Shown one piece after another: positions 5,493 to 12,799 of a DNA stretch of 13,527 bases. How positions within the stretch are numbered: position 1 is the first letter of the stretch; every line of letters starts with the position of its first letter. Source of the stretch: Pseudomonadota bacterium (GTDB taxonomy: Bacteria > Pseudomonadota > Alphaproteobacteria > Kiloniellales > J153). The DNA is taken from the NCBI GenBank assembly GCA_022572105.1, contig JACZWN010000083.1, positions 1 to 13,527 on the forward strand, read 5' to 3'. Below the pieces are notes generated by a model. That model saw nothing but the letters and a program-made list of their open reading frames with translations, ran no database searches and was not told the DNA's origin. A program made the translations under genes and the position numbers.

Positions 5493-5951
5493 TCACATCA
5501 CCGCGCCGATCTGCCAGGGGACGAACTCGTCGTCGCCGAAGCCGAGCGCCTCGCTCTTGGTCTTAGCGCCCGAGGCGACCTCGAGGATGCGCTCGAAGAT
5601 GCGCGCGCCGAGATCGGCGACCGTCACGCCCTCATCGAGCACCACGCCGCAGTTGATGTCCATGTCCTCGTCCATGCGCCGGTACATGGCGCTGTTGGTG
5701 GCCAGCTTCAGGCTCGGCACCGGCTTGCAGCCATAGACCGAGCCGCGCCCGGTGGTGAAGCAGATCATGTTGGCGCCGCTCGCCACCTGGCCGGTGAGTG
5801 CGCAGGGGTCGAAGCCGGGCCCGTCCGGAATGTGGTCCAGGGCGCTCACGCCCTCGGCCGGAACTTGCGTGCCCGGCAGGATGTCGGCGCGCGCCACCAC
5901 CACGTTGTCGGCGGCGTGCAGGCGGATGGTGAGCGTGGTGGCCTCGGTCAT
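5493..5951 (-). CDS. UxaA/altronate dehydratase-family protein lacking its catalytic middle (likely in-frame deletion)
   Basis: 152 residues joining two ends of a protein that is normally about 500 residues. Residues 6-44 match the start of the N-terminal SAF domain (LTIRLHAADNVVVARADILPG... GVSALDHIPDG). Residues 45-152 match the C-terminal end (PGFDP..LTGQVASGANMICFTTGRGSVYGCKPVPSLKLATN...EDMDINCG...DEFVPWQIGAVM). About 350 residues of SAF remainder and catalytic domain are absent, with the join near residue 44-45 in frame. The family includes altronate and galactarate dehydratases and the sulfolactate sulfo-lyase SuyAB. The reading frame is intact and a GGGAAGAGA ribosome site precedes the ATG, so it may still be made, but dehydratase activity is unlikely. 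It could also reflect an assembly error. It is divergent from the SDR gene, 155 bp apart. Confidence 0.75.
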   Translation of the reverse strand: MTEATTLTIRLHAADNVVVARADILPGTQVPAEGVSALDHIPDGPGFDPCALTGQVASGANMICFTTGRGSVYGCKPVPSLKLATNSAMYRRMDEDMDINCGVVLDEGVTVADLGARIFERILEVASGAKTKSEALGFGDDEFVPWQIGAVM

Positions 5952-6106
5952 GGTCGGTCTCTTCCCAGTGGGTTTCCTGCTTGGATTTGCGCGCGAGTAT
6001 GGGGCGACGGCGGCCGGTCGTCCATGGGGGAAGTGCCGCGGGGGCTCTTGTCCACTCCACCCCGATCGGGTCCAATCGGCGCGGCTCGAACCAAGGGAGG
6101 CGCGGG

Positions 6107-6847
6107 ATGGCGCTCGCGGACTACAAGACCGCGCTGGTGACCGGCGCCTCCAGCGGCATCGGCGCGGCGGTCGTGACCGCGCTGAGCGCGCGGGGGCTCA
6201 CCGTCACCGCCGCGGCGCGGCGCGAGGAGCGGCTCGAGGCGCTGGCCGAGGAGACCGGCTGCGTGCCCGTGGTGCTCGACTTGCGCGATACCAAGGCGCT
6301 CTACGACGCCCTCGGCGGGCTCGAGGTCGACATCCTGGTCAACAACGCCGGCCTGGGGCGCGGCTTCGAGGCGCTGTTCACCGTCAGCCCGGAGGACATC
6401 AGCGCCACGCTGGAGACCAACGTGCTGGCCGCGGTCCACGTGGTGCGCGCGACCCTGCCGGGCATGGTCGAGCGCAAGCGCGGGCACATCGTCAACATCG
6501 GCTCGATCGCCGGGCTGTACCCGATCAAGTCCTCGCTCTACGGCGCCAGCAAGGGCGCGGTGCACCTGCTCAGCCAGAACCTGCGGGTCGAGCTCCAGGG
6601 CAGCGGCGTGCGCGTGACCGAGATCTGCCCGGGCCGGGTCGAGACCGAGTTCTTCGAGATCGCGGTCGGCGAAGAGGCGGCGAAAAAGGCTTACGAGGGC
6701 TTCGAGGTCCTGGTACCGGACGATGTCGCGGACGCGATCCTCTACGCCCTCGATGCGCCCTGGCGGGTCAACATCGGGCGCATCGAACTGACCCCCACCG
6801 AGCAACACGTCGGCGGCGTGACGATTGCGCCGGTGGAGAAAGGCTAG
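6107..6847 (+). CDS. Short-chain dehydrogenase/reductase, YdfG/IsfD-like
   Basis: Classical SDR of 246 residues, presumably cytosolic and NADP-dependent. The cofactor motif TGASSGIG is at 12-19, basic R38-R39 after the second strand favour NADPH, and NNAG is at 79-82. The catalytic tetrad is N105, S133, Y145 and K149 (YGASK). The C-terminal part (VRVTEICPGRVETEF, VNIGRIELTPTEQHVGGV) resembles E. coli YdfG, a 3-hydroxy acid dehydrogenase, and sulfoacetaldehyde reductases such as IsfD; the exact substrate is uncertain. ATG 6107 is chosen for its AAGGGAGG ribosome site and because 42 upstream in-frame codons read as non-family sequence. It runs tail to tail into the ThDP beta-subunit gene: both stop codons lie within one CTAG (6844-6847). 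A 51-bp copy of its 3' end occurs at 8992-9042. Confidence 0.88.
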   Translation: MALADYKTALVTGASSGIGAAVVTALSARGLTVTAAARREERLEALAEETGCVPVVLDLRDTKALYDALGGLEVDILVNNAGLGRGFEALFTVSPEDISATLETNVLAAVHVVRATLPGMVERKRGHIVNIGSIAGLYPIKSSLYGASKGAVHLLSQNLRVELQGSGVRVTEICPGRVETEFFEIAVGEEAAKKAYEGFEVLVPDDVADAILYALDAPWRVNIGRIELTPTEQHVGGVTIAPVEKG

Positions 6848-7428
6848 CCTGCGTCGAGGTAGGCGTTGCGGAACCGGAGCCGGCAGGCGGCGGGGTCGAG
6901 GTCGCGCTTGTAGGCGGCCGGCGGGCCGGCCTTGACCCGGACCAGCAGGAAGCGCGGCGCCGGCGCCTCGGCCAGGAATGTCGCCGCCGCCGCGATCTCC
7001 CCGGGGCGGCCGATGGCTATGACCGAGGCCAGCCCGGCGCCCTCGGCGATGCGGGCGAGATCGGTCCGGTGCGAGGTATGGCTCAACTGTCCGCCGGTCT
7101 CGCCGTGGCGGCCGTTGTCGATGCAGACGATGGAGAGGTTGTCCGGCGCCTGGGTCGCGACCGTGGCCAGCGCGCCCAGGTCCATCAAGAGCTCGCCGTC
7201 GCCGGTGATCACCGCCACCTGGGACCCGGGCGCCGAGAGCGCCATGCCGAGCCCCAGCGGCACCGCGGCGCCCATGGTCCCGGCCATGGTGAACAGCCGG
7301 TCGCCGTCGCCGGTCAGCGCGGCGGCGTCGCGCGAGGCGCCGGCCAGGCCGCTCACCATGAGGGTGTCCCCGGGCGCCGGGAACAGCGCCGGCAGCAGCT
7401 CGCGACGGTCGATTTCGGCGTCGGTCAT
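6844..7428 (-). CDS. ThDP-dependent decarboxylase, beta (C-terminal) subunit; sulfopyruvate decarboxylase ComE-like
   Basis: A 194-residue ThDP-binding half. It contains MGAAVPLGLGMAL and the ThDP/Mg motif starting GDGELLMDLGAL (G76-D77-G78) and ending CIDN (D104-N105), with the usual spacing. Its length equals ComE or the C-terminal half of phosphonopyruvate decarboxylase. With the alpha subunit upstream it should form one active enzyme decarboxylating a 2-oxo acid; sulfopyruvate or phosphonopyruvate are the family precedents. ATG 7428 is chosen because GAAAGGGCG lies just upstream and the product starts like the family. An in-frame GTG at 7503, nearly touching the alpha stop codon, would add 25 residues and remains possible. 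It overlaps the convergent SDR gene by 4 bp. Confidence 0.82.
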   Translation of the reverse strand: MTDAEIDRRELLPALFPAPGDTLMVSGLAGASRDAAALTGDGDRLFTMAGTMGAAVPLGLGMALSAPGSQVAVITGDGELLMDLGALATVATQAPDNLSIVCIDNGRHGETGGQLSHTSHRTDLARIAEGAGLASVIAIGRPGEIAAAATFLAEAPAPRFLLVRVKAGPPAAYKRDLDPAACRLRFRNAYLDAG

Positions 7429-7504
7429 GGTTGCGCGCCCTTTCGGTCTAGCGCTCACTTCGTTCGCGTCGCCCCGGGGCGCTTCCGCGTCGGCGGAAAC
7501 CACA

Positions 7505-8026
7505 TCAAAACGCCTTGGCGCCGAGGAACTTCTGGGACAGCACCAGCGCGGCCCCCTTTCCGGCGCGGAACGCGGCCGCGAGCGCGGCGGTGGTGGCGGG
7601 TTCCAGGTCCTCCGGCCGCTCGACCCGGAAGCTCAGCACCCCCATGGCCGCCAGGATCGGCTCGACCGCCTGGCCCATGGGGTATTGCCAGGGGTTCTGC
7701 TCGCCGTAGTCGCCGCGCATGGAGACGATCAGCAGCACCGGAAAGCCGCCGCCCTTGACCAGCGACAGGAAGTTCGGGCAGTTGCCGAGCCCGGAGGACT
7801 GCATGCACAGGACCGCGCGCCCGCCCACCAGATCGGCGCCGGCGCAGATCGCCACCCCTTCCTGCTCCGAGGCCAGGAGCACCGGGCGCGCCTCGTTGTG
7901 GGCCTCGGCGAGCTCGATCAGGCGCGCGTTGCCCGCGTCGGGCACATAGGCGAACAGCCGCACCCCGGCCTCGATCAGGTGGTCGAAGAGCCGGGCGGAC
8001 CAGGTGTCCTTGTCGGTGTCGGTCAT
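7505..8026 (-). CDS. ThDP-dependent decarboxylase, alpha (N-terminal) subunit; sulfopyruvate decarboxylase ComD-like
   Basis: A 173-residue pyrimidine-binding half of a split ThDP enzyme. Family marks are LFAYVPDAGNARLIELAE, the ThDP-activating glutamate in ASEQEGVAICAGA (E56), CMQSSGLGNCPNFLSL, and RGDYGEQNPWQYPMG. These match ComD and the N-terminal half of phosphonopyruvate decarboxylase. No coenzyme M genes are in the window and bacteria of this type use such enzymes elsewhere, so the substrate is open: sulfopyruvate to sulfoacetaldehyde is one choice. The ribosome site is weak. It leads a two-gene unit with the beta subunit 76 bp downstream and is divergent from the VOC gene across 197 bp in which I see no clear promoter. 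Confidence 0.82.
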   Translation of the reverse strand: MTDTDKDTWSARLFDHLIEAGVRLFAYVPDAGNARLIELAEAHNEARPVLLASEQEGVAICAGADLVGGRAVLCMQSSGLGNCPNFLSLVKGGGFPVLLIVSMRGDYGEQNPWQYPMGQAVEPILAAMGVLSFRVERPEDLEPATTAALAAAFRAGKGAALVLSQKFLGAKAF

Positions 8027-8223
8027 CGGGGCTGCGTGGCCGTGCGGTTGGCGGTGGTTTCGCGGGGGGTGGGTTCCACAGGCAGCCTAGAGCCTATTCG
8101 CGCCGCGCGAAACCGGCCCATGGTGGCGCCGCTGAATAGCCGTACTTTGCCAGCGGATGACAGGGACGACGAATTGCCTCACGATCCATCCGTGTCGTTC
8201 GATCCTACGATTAAGGAGCCCCC

Positions 8224-8682
8224 ATGATACTTGGCATCGAAAAAGTAGACCATGTTGGAATTCGGGTCAGCGACAAGGCCCTGTCCATCGAATTCTACGA
8301 AGGACTGGGGTTCGAAACGCTTGTAGATATAGGCTTCGAGCAAGGCCACCCGATCATCATGCAACACCCTTCCGGCGTGGTGCTCAATCTACTGGGACCC
8401 AGCAACACCTCGAAGAAACAAAATATCCTCATGGATGTCGATGAAAAATATCCGGGCATCACCCATGTCTCTTTCAAAGTGGCATCCATGGACGAGGCCA
8501 AGCGCTTTTTACAGGAACGCCGTATTTCACTCTCCGGCGAGTTCACCTTCAAGGGCATGCACGCCGTCTTCATCCGCGACCCCGACCGAAACGTCATCGA
8601 GCTGGATGCCTATGAAGGTGACGAGCCGGCCACGCGAACCGGAGATGCGTCTGACTTCGAGGGATACAAAGAGCATCCGTAG
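8224..8682 (+). CDS. VOC (glyoxalase/dioxygenase-superfamily) protein
   Basis: A 152-residue protein with two beta-alpha-beta-beta-beta modules. Module 1 starts VDHVGIRVSD with H10, followed by LSIEFYEGLGFE and VVLNLL. Module 2 starts THVSFKV with H81, followed by DEAKRFLQ and FIRDPDRNVIELDAY with E126. H10, H81 and E126 sit at the usual metal-ligand positions; the fourth is N55 rather than the common Glu or Gln, so metal use may differ. Members include glyoxalase I, epimerases, dioxygenases and antibiotic-binding proteins; the role here is unknown. AAGGAG lies 5 bases before the ATG. Its first 60-base line is 50% G+C, clearly below the adjacent decarboxylase genes, suggesting transfer. The C-terminal 20 residues (GDEPATRTGDASDFEGYK) are a polar tail. 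Confidence 0.82.
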   Translation: MILGIEKVDHVGIRVSDKALSIEFYEGLGFETLVDIGFEQGHPIIMQHPSGVVLNLLGPSNTSKKQNILMDVDEKYPGITHVSFKVASMDEAKRFLQERRISLSGEFTFKGMHAVFIRDPDRNVIELDAYEGDEPATRTGDASDFEGYKEHP

Positions 8683-8712
8683 AGGCGCCGGCAAATGTGT
8701 TAGGCTCATCCC

Positions 8713-8970
8713 ATGACAGCGGAATCGGACTGGGATGCGCTGCGGGCGCGGCTCGTGCAACTGCAGGAAGCGGTGGCGGCGGAGATCAGCGCTTATCCGG
8801 CGCCGATCCCGGCCTGCGATGCCCAGTTCGACCATCTCCTGGAACGACGCGCGGCGTTGTCGGAGGCGCTCGCCGGTCTCGACGCGGCCCGCAAGGACGG
8901 TTCGCGCACACTCGAAAGCTTCGTTGCCGGGTTGCCGGACCTCGATGCGGGCGGGCGATTGGGCGATTAG
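8713..8970 (+). CDS. Small helical hypothetical protein
   Basis: An 85-residue protein starting MTAESDWDALRARLVQLQEAVAAEISAY. Residues 5-27 and 38-60 form two amphipathic helices with coiled-coil-like heptads, separated by a Pro-rich turn (PAPIPACD). There is no signal peptide or membrane segment and I recognise no family. It starts 30 bp after the VOC gene on the same strand with only a weak TTAGG ribosome site, so it may be cotranscribed. Codon composition is GC-rich like the genome, unlike the VOC gene. A remnant of an SDR gene follows. Confidence 0.55.
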   Translation: MTAESDWDALRARLVQLQEAVAAEISAYPAPIPACDAQFDHLLERRAALSEALAGLDAARKDGSRTLESFVAGLPDLDAGGRLGD

Positions 8971-8991
8971 GCGCTGTGTGGCGTCACGCGG

Positions 8992-9042
8992 ACCGAGCAA
9001 TACGTCGGCGGCGTGACGATGGCGCCGGTGTCACGGGGCTAG
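8992..9042 (+). pseudogene. Remnant of the 3' end of an SDR gene
   Basis: This 51-bp stretch reads TEQYVGGVTMAPVSRG-stop, closely matching the end of the intact SDR at 6797-6847 (TEQHVGGVTIAPVEKG-stop). In the first 39 bases only two differ. Upstream of 8992 the similarity stops abruptly and there is no start or SDR body. It is either the stub of a deleted paralogue or a short duplicated piece. Confidence 0.7.
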
Positions 9043-9102
9043 GCGCCGGCCGCGCCCGACTGCCCGCCGATTGCCGCGCCGGCCGTGCGACGCGCGGGTA
9101 TA

Positions 9103-9122
9103 GGCTAATACCAAGGGAGCGC
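9103..9122 (-). repeat. Dispersed short repeat, copy 3
   Basis: On the minus strand it matches the 2075-2093 copy with one extra C. Beyond it the GC-rich flanks also look alike (GCGCG and GGC-rich runs), so the unit may be longer. It sits 60 bp past the SDR remnant. Confidence 0.6.
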
Positions 9123-9169
9123 TCCGTGTCACGCGCTGCGGCGGACCTGCGTCTCGACGGCGGTGACTT

Positions 9170-9649
9170 TCACGGCCGGTTTCCCGATACCTCGTCCGGC
9201 TCAAGCACGGCATCGCCGGCCTCCGAGCCGTCGTCCGGGCCTTTCTTCTCGAACCGCGAGGCCGATTTTTCGTAACTCTCGCGAACGGTTTCGATATGAT
9301 TCTTGTCGGGCGGCCCAGCGCCTGGCCGGCGCCGCGCTTCCGCCTGTTCGTGCCGCTTCCCGATGTCTTCGATGTGGCCCAGGTCAGAGGCCTGGAGCCG
9401 GATGTCCTCGGCCCTCCGTTGGGCCCAGTCGTCATCGATGGTGACGCTCTTGACGTACAGCCAGTGCGCGGCGACGGCAACGCCCCAACCAAGCATCGGC
9501 CACAAGAACCACCATGAGCCGGGTGTCAGCAGGTCGATCAGGAACAAGGCGCCGTTGACGGCGGCGTAAACCAGGATGTGACGGCGCAGGCGGCGAATCG
9601 CGCCATCGCGTACGGCGGTTTCGTTACTTGCGGGTGAGTCGTCGCTCAT
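9170..9649 (-). CDS. 2TM domain-containing membrane protein
   Basis: 159 residues. After a short polar N-terminus (MSDDSPASNETAV), basic RRLRRH precedes two membrane helices at about 24-41 (ILVYAAVNGALFLIDLL) and 48-66 (WFLWPMLGWGVAVAAHWLY). This matches the bacterial 2TM domain, often found alone or next to histidine kinases. The rest (70-159) is a charged cytosolic tail with coiled-coil tendency. ATG 9649 is chosen because upstream codons in this frame overlap the neighbouring gene and read as non-family sequence; the ribosome site is weak. It is probably cotranscribed with the membrane protein gene 31 bp upstream. Confidence 0.75.
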   Translation of the reverse strand: MSDDSPASNETAVRDGAIRRLRRHILVYAAVNGALFLIDLLTPGSWWFLWPMLGWGVAVAAHWLYVKSVTIDDDWAQRRAEDIRLQASDLGHIEDIGKRHEQAEARRRPGAGPPDKNHIETVRESYEKSASRFEKKGPDDGSEAGDAVLEPDEVSGNRP

Positions 9650-9680
9650 GAACGGTGGCCTGGGAGAAACAGGGGGCCCC

Positions 9681-10136
9681 CTACCCGCCCTCGACCGCAT
9701 CCGGCATGTTCGGATAGGCTTTCGCCATGGCCACCACCCGCGTGGAATAACCCAGCAGACCCAAAGTGACGGCAACGAGCAGCCCTTTGTCGACCTCGCC
9801 GAGCCCGGGGGGAAATCCTTCAAGGAAGAAATACAGGAGCGCGGCCAGCGGTGCGGATGCGCAAACATGAGCGGCAGCGGAGTTTTTGGTCGTGGCAAGG
9901 ATTATGGCGCCGCACACGACGCAAAACCCATAGATCGAAACCACCTCGGATCGTCCCTGGGGGGCTTGGTCGGACAGCGACGCGACCGAGATCACGGCGA
10001 ACAAGACGGCGAGGAAGAGCGAATAGGAAAAAATCTCATAACGGGCCTGAACCTTGGTCATCTTGGCCACGCGCACGAAATACGGCGTCTTGATGTCGTC
10101 CCAGACATATCTCTTTACGAATTTATCCCAGGACAT
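9681..10136 (-). CDS. Hypothetical multi-pass membrane protein
   Basis: 151 residues with a soluble N-terminus (MSWDKFVKRYVWDDIKTPY) and about four hydrophobic helices: 35-54, 64-83, 91-107 and 116-137. I recognise no family. ATG 10136 is preferred, with GGTGG a few bases upstream. The same frame is open to a GTG at 10214, which would add 26 residues containing the hexapeptide VEIGGP encoded by an 18-bp tandem duplication; no ribosome site supports it. It is followed after 31 bp by the 2TM-domain gene on the same strand, suggesting a two-gene unit. It lies 148 bp downstream of the TRAP small-permease gene. Confidence 0.6.
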   Translation of the reverse strand: MSWDKFVKRYVWDDIKTPYFVRVAKMTKVQARYEIFSYSLFLAVLFAVISVASLSDQAPQGRSEVVSIYGFCVVCGAIILATTKNSAAAHVCASAPLAALLYFFLEGFPPGLGEVDKGLLVAVTLGLLGYSTRVVAMAKAYPNMPDAVEGG

Positions 10137-10140
10137 CCAA

Positions 10141-10176
10141 CCACCAATCTCAACCGGGCCACCAATCTCAACCGGG
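10141..10176. repeat. Perfect 18-bp tandem duplication
   Basis: CCACCAATCTCAACCGGG occurs twice in direct succession (10141-10158 and 10159-10176), immediately upstream of the preferred start of the membrane protein gene. The length is a multiple of three, so it would not break an extended reading frame. Confidence 0.9.
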
Positions 10177-10284
10177 CCAAGCACCTGGACAGCTTTATCG
10201 ACCTTCGTCGCCACGCCGCGGCAATGTCGAGGCCCGACTTCCCCGGGTCCACCGGCGGCGCACCGCCATCGCTAACCGCAGGGT

Positions 10285-11109
10285 CTATACCCCGGCTTCT
10301 TGCCGATCCGACAATATGGTCCGTTTCGCCGAGGAGCGCACCTCGAGCTGGTCGTCCACGGCGTCCATATCCAGCCGCTCCTTGCCTTCGGTCGCCTGGC
10401 CGACATCCTCCGGCCACTCGACCGTCATCAGCGGAAAGCGCCAGTGACTCGGCCCGAACAGCGCCACCGCAATCTGGAGCCAGACTGAGATCCCCGCGAG
10501 CACGGCAACGATGAGACCGATCGCGAGGATGGACTTGATGACCCAGCGGTGATGCATCCCGACCAGGGACGCCGAGATCTCGCCGATCACCCAGGAATCG
10601 TAGGCGTACACGACCGCGTAATAAACGATGAGAGAGCAGAAGGGAAGCAGGAAAAAGGTCAGCCCGACAAGCTCGATCCAGGCCCTCTTCCGGAAATCGA
10701 GCCTTTCGCGGATCAGATCCACCCGCACGTGCGTGTTCCGGATGTAGCCGAAGCCGAGGACCAGGGTAAAGAGCACGGTGTGGGCGTGCCACTCGAGTTC
10801 CTGCAACAGGGTCGAGCCGAAGTACTCGCTCACGTTCTCCACCAACCAGATCTGCAACACGCCGGTCTTGCGGATGAAGAGGTCGAAGACCGTGATCAGG
10901 ATCATCGGCATGGCGAACCACGCCCCGAACCGGCCGACCCGGTCGACGAAGCGCCGCAGCATCTCGCTGACACGCAGAATCGCCGGCATCTCGTCCGCTG
11001 TGAGGTAATGCAGTTCCGTCGATTCTGCAGCTACGCCGGCAGCGGACTCGGACGTTGTCTCATTCACTGCGCTCTCTCCAACGGTGTCGGCCGCGGGTTC
11101 AATAGTCAT
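10285..11109 (-). CDS. dctQ: TRAP transporter small permease (DctQ family)
   Basis: Small membrane subunit of a tripartite ATP-independent periplasmic transporter in the inner membrane. 274 residues, longer than the usual 160-220 because of an acidic, Ala/Ser-rich N-terminal extension (about 1-45) and a charged C-terminal tail (about 225-274). Four helices lie near 62-79, 107-124, 145-168 and 191-218. The DctQ signature ELEWHAHTVLFTLVLGFGYIRNTHVRVD spans 104-131. The ATG overlaps the dctM stop by 11 bp, so translation is probably coupled. The gene comes after dctM rather than before it. Confidence 0.9.
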   Translation of the reverse strand: MTIEPAADTVGESAVNETTSESAAGVAAESTELHYLTADEMPAILRVSEMLRRFVDRVGRFGAWFAMPMILITVFDLFIRKTGVLQIWLVENVSEYFGSTLLQELEWHAHTVLFTLVLGFGYIRNTHVRVDLIRERLDFRKRAWIELVGLTFFLLPFCSLIVYYAVVYAYDSWVIGEISASLVGMHHRWVIKSILAIGLIVAVLAGISVWLQIAVALFGPSHWRFPLMTVEWPEDVGQATEGKERLDMDAVDDQLEVRSSAKRTILSDRQEAGV

Positions 11110-12739
11110 AAACCGCCTTCATCAGCCACAGCGCGATGTTCGGCTTCCACATCACCAGGATCAGGCCGGTCAACTGCAGCAGAACGAACGGGATGATGCC
11201 CTTGTAGATCTCCTGAATCTTGATCTCTTTGGGCGCGATGCCCTTGAGGTAGAACAGGGCGAAGCCGAACGGCGGCGTCAGGAACGAGGTCTGCAGATTG
11301 ATCGCCATCAGGATCAGGAACCAGTAGATAATGTCGCGCGTCGCGATGTGGTCTCCGAAGTCCATGCTCGCCACCAGCGGAGCAAACACCGGCAGCACGA
11401 TGAGGGTGATCTCGATGAAGTCGAGGAAAAAGCCCAAAAAGAACGTCATCACCATCAGCAGGATCAACAGTTCCCACGAGTCCACGCCCGCTGAAGTGAC
11501 CAGGTAATGGACGATATCGTCGCCGCCGAGCGACCGATAGACGTAAGCGAAGCAGGTCGCGCTGATGATGATGAAAAAGATCATCGCGATGGTGCGGGCC
11601 GCGCTGTGGCACACCCCTTGCAGCATGTTGAAGTTCAGCCGGCCGGCAAACATCGTCAGCAAGAGCACGCCGAAGGCGCCGACCGCGCCGGCCTCGCTGG
11701 GCGTCGCGACCCCGAACAGGATCGAGCCCTTGATCATGCCAATCAGCACGACCGGCGGGATGAAGGCCTTACGGATCAGCGGGCCGGCGAACAGGAACAG
11801 GGCGGGAAAGCCGAAGCCAATGGCCAGCCAAGTGGCCCACACGGTGGGGATGACGCCGATCCAGCCTCCGACGGCCGCGGTCACGGCCGCGAGGCCACAC
11901 GCTGTCACCTTGCCGTCAAACCCGTGCATGAGTTCGCCTTTTGGCACGTTGAGCAGCTCCGGCGGCAGCGGCGGCGCGACCTCGGGCCTGAGCCTGGCGT
12001 AGACGCCGACGAAAATCAGGTAGAGGGCGGCGAGAACAAGACCCGGCACGAGCGCCGCCATGAACATGCTGCCGACCGAGACGGCCATCAGGTCGGCCAT
12101 GATGATGAGCATGATGCTGGGCGGGATCAGGATGCCCAGCGTGCCGGAGGCGGCGATGCACCCGCACGAAAGCGAATGGCTGTAGCCCTGGCGGAGCATG
12201 GTCGGCAGGGCGAGCGCCGTCATCATGGTGACCGATGCGCCGATGATGCCGGTCATCGCCGCCAGGATGGTGCCCATGATGGTGACCGCAATGGCCAGCG
12301 ACCCCGCGACGCCCTTCAAGAGGACCTGCACGCAGTAGAGCAGGTCCTCGGCGATGCCGCCGCGCTCCATCATCACGCCCATGAAGACGAAGCCCGGTAT
12401 CGCGACCAGGACCAGGTTCTCCGCGCCCTGGAACCAGATCCGGGGCATGAAGTTGAAAAACTCGATCAGTGAAAAGACGTCGAGGAAATAGCCGATCAGG
12501 CCGAACAAGAACGCGATGCCGCCGAGGATGAAGGCGACGGGAAAGCCCGAGAAAAGCAGGACCGCCAGCGTCAGGAACATGAAGATCGGCAGGAAATCCT
12601 GGACGGTGTAGAGCAGCGCCTCCTGCTCCTCGGGGCTCATCCCCAGGATCGCGGTATACCCGATGCCGACGGCGACCAGCAGGATGACGCCAACCGTGAC
12701 CCCCGTGTTACGGCTCACGGTCCTCAGAATGGCGTCCAT
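11099..12739 (-). CDS. dctM: TRAP transporter large permease (DctM family)
   Basis: Transport channel of the TRAP system, driven by a sodium or proton gradient. 546 residues, at the long end for DctM (about 425 in classic members), as in the mannitol/chloroaromatic-type subfamily. About a dozen hydrophobic helices are visible. Typical segments are IPGFVFMGVMMERGGIAEDL, GTILAAMTGIIGASVTMM, ASGTLGILIPPSIMLIIM, GVATPSEAGAVGAFG and NLQTSFLTPPFGFALFYLKG. A soluble loop (about 255-275, RLRPEVAPPLPPEL) splits the two halves. GGGAG precedes the ATG. It follows dctP after 131 bp holding a hairpin and overlaps dctQ by 11 bp. Confidence 0.95.
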   Translation of the reverse strand: MDAILRTVSRNTGVTVGVILLVAVGIGYTAILGMSPEEQEALLYTVQDFLPIFMFLTLAVLLFSGFPVAFILGGIAFLFGLIGYFLDVFSLIEFFNFMPRIWFQGAENLVLVAIPGFVFMGVMMERGGIAEDLLYCVQVLLKGVAGSLAIAVTIMGTILAAMTGIIGASVTMMTALALPTMLRQGYSHSLSCGCIAASGTLGILIPPSIMLIIMADLMAVSVGSMFMAALVPGLVLAALYLIFVGVYARLRPEVAPPLPPELLNVPKGELMHGFDGKVTACGLAAVTAAVGGWIGVIPTVWATWLAIGFGFPALFLFAGPLIRKAFIPPVVLIGMIKGSILFGVATPSEAGAVGAFGVLLLTMFAGRLNFNMLQGVCHSAARTIAMIFFIIISATCFAYVYRSLGGDDIVHYLVTSAGVDSWELLILLMVMTFFLGFFLDFIEITLIVLPVFAPLVASMDFGDHIATRDIIYWFLILMAINLQTSFLTPPFGFALFYLKGIAPKEIKIQEIYKGIIPFVLLQLTGLILVMWKPNIALWLMKAVYDY

Positions 12740-12799
12740 CCGTCGGCTCCCAAAGCGGGGACGTGACCTAGAAAGTACCTGCGGCGGACACAGGAGAGA

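Noticed and set aside
5752..7758. 668-codon plus-strand ORF
   Set aside because: It overlaps the UxaA-like, SDR and ThDP genes in the wrong frames and reads as an Arg/Gly-rich shadow typical of GC-rich DNA.
11507..12472. 321-codon plus-strand ORF inside dctM
   Set aside because: An Asp/His/Arg-rich shadow of a well-recognised membrane protein gene.
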